Origin: Alviniconcha marisindica | Taxonomy: Eukaryota; Mollusca; Gastropoda; Provannidae | Length of the DNA stretch: 64,000 bases | Reading direction: 5' to 3' | Assembly: GCA_018857735.1 (NCBI GenBank) | Contig: JABMCL010001668.1 | Location: 61,001-125,000, forward strand | Shown: one piece after another, positions 59,670-64,000 of the stretch | Position numbering within the stretch: the stretch's first letter is position 1 | Layout: each line of letters starts with the position of its first letter | Notes under the pieces: model-generated | Told to the model about the DNA's origin: nothing | The model's input: only the letters and a program-made list of their open reading frames with translations | Database searches by the model: none | Position numbers and translations under genes: made by a program

Positions 59670-61437
59670 TTTGAGAGAAGGAAAGCGTATGTGTGTATGT
59701 TGGTGATTGTGTGTAGGAGAGTGGGTGAGCGCATTCAGGAGAGAGAAGGAAAGCGTATGTGTGTATGTTGGTGATTGTGTGTAGGAGAGTGGGTGAGCGC
59801 ATTCAGGAGAGAGAAGGAAAGCGTATGTGTGTATGTTGGTGATTGTGTGTAGGAGAGTGGGTGAGCGCATTCAGGAGAGAGAAGGAAAGCGTATGTGTGT
59901 ATGTTGGTGATTGTGTGTAGGAGAGTGGGTGAGCGCATTCAGGAGAGAGAAGGAAAGCGTATGTGTGTATGTTGGTGATTGTGTGTAGGAGAGTGGGTGA
60001 GCGCATTCAGGAGAGAGAAGGAAAGCGTATGTGTGTATGTTGGTGATTGTGTGTAGGAGAGTGGGTGAGCGCATTCAGGAGAGAGAAGGAAAGCGTATGT
60101 GTGTATGTTGGTGATTGTGTGTAGGAGAGTGGGTGAGCGCATTCAGGAGAGAGAAGGAAAGCGTATGTGTGTATGTTGGTGATTGTGTGTAGGAGAGTGG
60201 GTGAGCGCATTCAGGAGAGAGAAGGAAAGCGTATGTGTGTATGTTGGTGATTGTGTGTAGGAGAGTGGGTGAGCGCATTCAGGAGAGAGAAGGAAAGCGT
60301 ATGTGTGTATGTTGGTGATTGTGTGTAGGAGAGTGGGTGAGCGCATTCAGGAGAGAGAAGGAAAGCGTATGTGTGTATGTTGGTGATTGTGTGTAGGAGA
60401 GTGGGTGAGCGCATTCAGGAGAGAGAAGGAAAGCGTATGTGTGTATGTTGGTGATTGTGTGTAGGAGAGTGGGTGAGCGCATTCAGGAGAGAGAAGGAAA
60501 GCGTATGTGTGTATGTTGGTGATTGTGTGTAGGAGAGTGGGTGAGCGCATTCAGGAGAGAGAAGGAAAGCGTATGTGTGTATGTTGGTGATTGTGTGTAG
60601 GAGAGTGGGTGAGCGCATTCAGGAGAGAGAAGGAAAGCGTATGTGTGTATGTTGGTGATTGTGTGTAGGAGAGTGGGTGAGCGCATTCCGGAGAGAGAAG
60701 GAAAGCGTATGTGTGTATGTTGGTGATTGTGTGTAGGAGAGTGGGTGAGCGCATTCAGGAGAGAGAAGGAAAGCGTATGTGTGTATGTTGGTGATTGTGT
60801 GTAGGAGAGTGGGTGAGCGCATTCAGGAGAGAGAAGGAAAGCGTATGTGTGTATGTTGGTGATTGTGTGTAGGAGAGTGGGTGAGCGCATTCAGGAGAGA
60901 GAAGGAAAGCGTATGTGTGTATGTTGGTGATTGTGTGTAGGAGAGTGGGTGAGCGCATTCAGGAGAGAGAAGGAAAGCGTATGTGTGTATGTTGGTGATT
61001 GTGTGTAGGAGAGTGGGTGAGCGCATTCCGGAGAGAGAAGGAAAGCGTATGTGTGTATGTTGGTGATTGTGTGTAGGAGAGTGGGTGAGCGCATTCAGGA
61101 GAGAGAAGGAAAGCGTATGTGTGTATGTTGGTGATTGTGTGTAGGAGAGTGGGTGAGCGCATTCAGGAGAGAGAAGGAAAGCGTATGTGTGTATGTTGGT
61201 GATTGTGTGTAGGAGAGTGGGTGAGCGCATTCGGAGAGAGAAGGAAAGCGTATGTGTGTATGTTGGTGATTGTGTGTAGGAGAGTGGGTGAGCGCATTCA
61301 GGAGAGAGAAGGAAAGCGTATGTGTGTATGTTGGTGATTGTGTGTAGGAGAGTGGGTGAGCGCATTCAGGAGAGAGAAGGAAAGCGTATGTGTGTATGTT
61401 GGTGATTGTGTGTAGGAGAGTGGGTGAGCGCATTCCG
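59670..61437. repeat. 68-bp minisatellite, ~26 nearly identical copies
   Basis: The unit is GAGAGAAGGAAAGCGTATGT + GTGTATGTTGGTGATTGTGT + GTAGGAGAGTGGGTGAGCGC + ATTCAGGA. Almost the only variation is CAGG/CCGG and one single-base deletion at about 61233, which marks a very recent expansion. The first unit at 59600-59670 is diverged. Confidence 0.95.
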
Positions 61438-61589
61438 GAGGGAGACAACAGCACTGGATTTGTACCTGTATGCGAGTCAGTGGGTGTGCGTATGTACGTT
61501 TGGGTTACACATGTATGCATGTTCATGTGTGTGTACACATTTGGGAGAGAAAGAAACCCTGACAGCTGGGTGAGAGGGAAGCTGACTTA

Positions 61590-61592
<3 letters not shown>

Positions 61593-61632
<40 letters not shown>

Positions 61633-61710
61633 TGTGTGTGTGTGTGTATGTGTGTGTGTGGTCTGTGTGTGTGTGTGTTGTGTGTGATGTGTGTGTGTGA
61701 GTGTGTGTGT

Positions 61711-61780
<70 letters not shown>

Positions 61781-61911
61781 TGTGTGTGTTGTGTGTGTGT
61801 GTGTGTGTGTGTGTGTACACTTGGCATAGAAAGTTACATCACATGGGTAAGTGCGTCAAAGAATCTGTGTGTGTGTGGTGTGTGTATACACTTTGGCAGA
61901 GAACGCCGGAC

Positions 61912-61968
<57 letters not shown>
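61593..61968. repeat. (TG)n and (TA)n microsatellites
   Basis: (TG)n with breaks runs 61593-61817, and (TA)n runs 61914-61968. They follow the 68-bp array with only about 150 bp between. Confidence 0.95.
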
Positions 61969-61969
<1 letters not shown>

Positions 61970-63009
61970 GTTTGTGTGAGTCAAGGTTTATGTATTATTA
62001 TTATTGTTCGCTTTTTATACAGCACTATTCTCTGCTCTCGAGCAGACTCACTGCACTCGTGCTGCATGTGATTCTGAATGAGAGACCGTATCCTTTTTAT
62101 AGCACATTTTAAATATCCACAGAAGTGGTGTACTGACAGCGCTATTTGGTTGTTGCATGGCTGGTGCCATGGCAAGTTCTGTGTCCACCATTCAACCATG
62201 CACCAGTTCACAGTGTTACTTCATTTAAAGCCACATAGGTAGGGTGCATTAACACCATCTTGAACCGAACTCAGCCACAACAGAGGTTTTCTTTTTGATC
62301 AGCTCTGTGTGTGTGTGTGTCACTGTGTCAGCGCGCGCGTGCTTATTTTAGATCCTGCATCGTCTTCAGTTCTGTAAAAATGTTGACGTGTGTGTATGTG
62401 TGTGTGTATGTGTGTGCGTGCGTGTGTGTGTGTGTGCGTGCGTGCGTTCGTGCGGTGTGTGTGTGTGTGTGTGTGTACGTGCGGGCACGCATTTAAACCG
62501 TGCTTACGGTGTGCATATACTTAACCTTTAAATTGCATAATCATTCTTTCGAGGCAGTACCAGTGATCACCAGTGTACCCTAGACGGTGCAGTTTCTGCG
62601 CGTACTTGCTTTTTGCACCCGCTTACCACTCGGATAGGTGCTACCAATTTTCGGAATGGGTCGGGCGGGGTTGGGGGTGGGGAATCACCTTCTGTGGGTC
62701 AAAAACTAGACGTAGTTTTCCGGGTAAAATGGCAGTTCCCCCCACCCCCACCCCCAACTCCCCCCACCCCCCGACTCGCTCGCTTGGGAAAAAGTTCTTT
62801 CACACGCCCTAATTTCAAGTTTGTTTAGTCACGACTGCCGGAGGCTGAACGTGCCAGAGATACAACAGCAAGAGTAGTGTAGTGTGTCTCTCGACGTACT
62901 GTAGGCTAATAATGCTGGGGTCGTCTTCTGTACTGATGGCCATTGACATTGAAATTCTTACTTTTTCACGCAGAAGAGCTGCTTCAGTGAGAGACCTATT
63001 GTCACCGCG

Positions 63010-63435
63010 AACATTAGGCTACCAGCCGGGGTTTTACAGCAAACACACAGGCTGTACGTTAGGCTACCAGCCGGGGTTTTACAGCAAACACACAGGCTGT
63101 ACGTTAGGCTACCAGCCGGGGTTTTACAGCAAACACACAGGCTGTACGTTAGGCTACCAGCCGGGGTTTTACAGCAAACACACAGGCTGTACGTTAGGCT
63201 ACCAGCCGGGGTTTTACAGCAAACACACAGGCTGTACGTTAGGCTACCAGCCGGGGTTTTACAGCAAACACACAGGCTGTACGTTAGGCTACCAGCCGGG
63301 GTTTTACAGCAAACACACAGGCTGTACGTTAGGCTACCAGCCGGGGTTTTACAGCAAACACACAGGCTGTACATTAGGCTACCAGCCGGGGTTTTACAGC
63401 AAACACACAGGCTGTACGTTAGGCTACCAGCCGGG
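63010..63435. repeat. 45-bp minisatellite, ~9 near-perfect copies
   Basis: The unit is TTAGGCTACCAGCCGGGGTT + TTACAGCAAACACACAGGCT + GTACG. It also leaves a long + strand frame (62882-63730) whose product is a 15-residue repeat and should not be read as a gene. Confidence 0.95.
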
Positions 63436-64000
63436 GTTTGTGAAAGAGGGAGGGGCGTGTAGTTGGCAGCGGGGGGTTTACAGCAACATACTCGGCTGCG
63501 GAGGGGGGGGGGGGGGGGGGTTTAGGCTGACCAGGCGGGGTGTGGTGAGGGGTCAAAGACACAGGCTGTACGTTAGGCTACCAGCCGGGGTTGGGGGGGG
63601 GGGGGTTACAGCACACACGGGCTGTACGTTAGGCTACCAGCCGGGGGGGGTGGGGGGGTACACAGGTCAACAGTGTAGGCACCAGCGGTGGGGGGGGGGG
63701 GGGGTTAAGCACACACGGGCTGTACGTTAGGCTACCAGGCGGGGGCAGGGGGGGGGGGGGGTTACAGGTACACACGGGCTGTACGTTAGCAACCAGGGGG
63801 TGGGGTGGGGGGGGGCGTATGTAAGCATACAGGCGGCGTTGAGCACAACCAGCCGGGTGACGGTTACAACAACAGCGGGGCACAGCAAGGGACACAGGCG
63901 GTAGGCACAGGGGGGGGGGTCACACAACGGGCTGTACGTTAGGCTACCAGCGGGGTTGGGGAGGGGGGGGGGGCTTTACTAGCACCGCGTGGGTACTAGG
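63436..64000. repeat. Decayed continuation of the 45-bp array with long G runs
   Basis: Blocks such as GGCTGTACGTTAGGCTACCA recur at irregular spacing, separated by G runs of 8-20. The sharp loss of regularity at the contig side may be real decay or homopolymer sequencing error. Confidence 0.75.

Noticed and set aside
59670..61437. CRISPR-like array
   Set aside because: Units are contiguous with no unique spacers, and the DNA is eukaryotic.
59538..61538. Many near-identical 67-codon minus-strand frames
   Set aside because: Each is the same 68-bp repeat read around the array. A non-multiple-of-three unit cycles through all frames. No gene features.
62882..63730. 282-codon + strand frame with cysteine-containing 15-residue repeats
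   Set aside because: The period equals the 45-bp repeat unit, units are identical at DNA level, and the frame continues into G-run noise. No signal peptide or homology.

Overview
This is invertebrate animal nuclear DNA: long intergenic gaps, GT-AG introns of 0.7 to 4 kb, AATAAA polyadenylation signals, and a large load of microsatellites, minisatellites and short transposon relics. The protein matches and the dispersed repeat styles (a tRNA-like SINE, repeated tails containing GACTGGGCGTAAAACACCAA, degenerate repeats of about 180 bp) suggest a lophotrochozoan, most likely a gastropod or other mollusc. That taxonomic call is an inference.

The firmest gene is a complete eight-exon tetraspanin on the + strand (coding 33130 to 53220). 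Every exon has clean GT-AG borders, every intron is phase 0, and the spliced product is 248 residues with four membrane segments, CCG, SCC and GC cysteine motifs, and three N-glycosylation sequons. Its introns hold several minisatellites, hairpin elements and microsatellites. The second long coding region (11940 to 14258, +) encodes a transposase-like protein of about 772 residues: a DDE/RNase H-like region, a basic coiled coil and a C-terminal SH3/Tudor-like module. It is intact, and its 5' exons may be missing. A third locus at the left edge (3234 to 3382, +) is the second half of a PDZ domain of the Zasp/PDLIM/LDB3 type, with a phase-compatible candidate terminal exon at 4155 to 4227.

Mobile-element relics: a decayed LINE (about 29205 to 30430, +) with a YTDD reverse-transcriptase box and a CxxC...HxxxxC motif; a 303-bp MITE with 46-bp inverted repeats and TTAA target duplications (23161 to 23463); a roughly 1.1-kb long-inverted-repeat element beside it (22031 to 23150); several hairpin elements; a multicopy MITE-like family (about 4.9, 17, 40 and 57 kb); a 160-bp dispersed repeat (133, 320, 8799); and a tRNA-headed SINE on the minus strand (50150 to 50418).

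Layout: 0 to 5 kb, dispersed repeats, 35-bp minisatellite and the PDZ locus; 5 to 11.9 kb, mostly noncoding with a GC-richer stretch at 9.6 to 10.2 kb; 11.9 to 14.7 kb, transposase-like gene; 15 to 29 kb, repeat-rich intergenic DNA; 29.2 to 31.65 kb, LINE followed by a G-rich minisatellite; 33 to about 54.6 kb, tetraspanin gene; 54.6 to 64 kb, noncoding DNA with 48-bp, 68-bp and 45-bp arrays. The genes show no obvious functional link. Most open frames in the window are translations of simple or tandem repeats and are not reported as genes.
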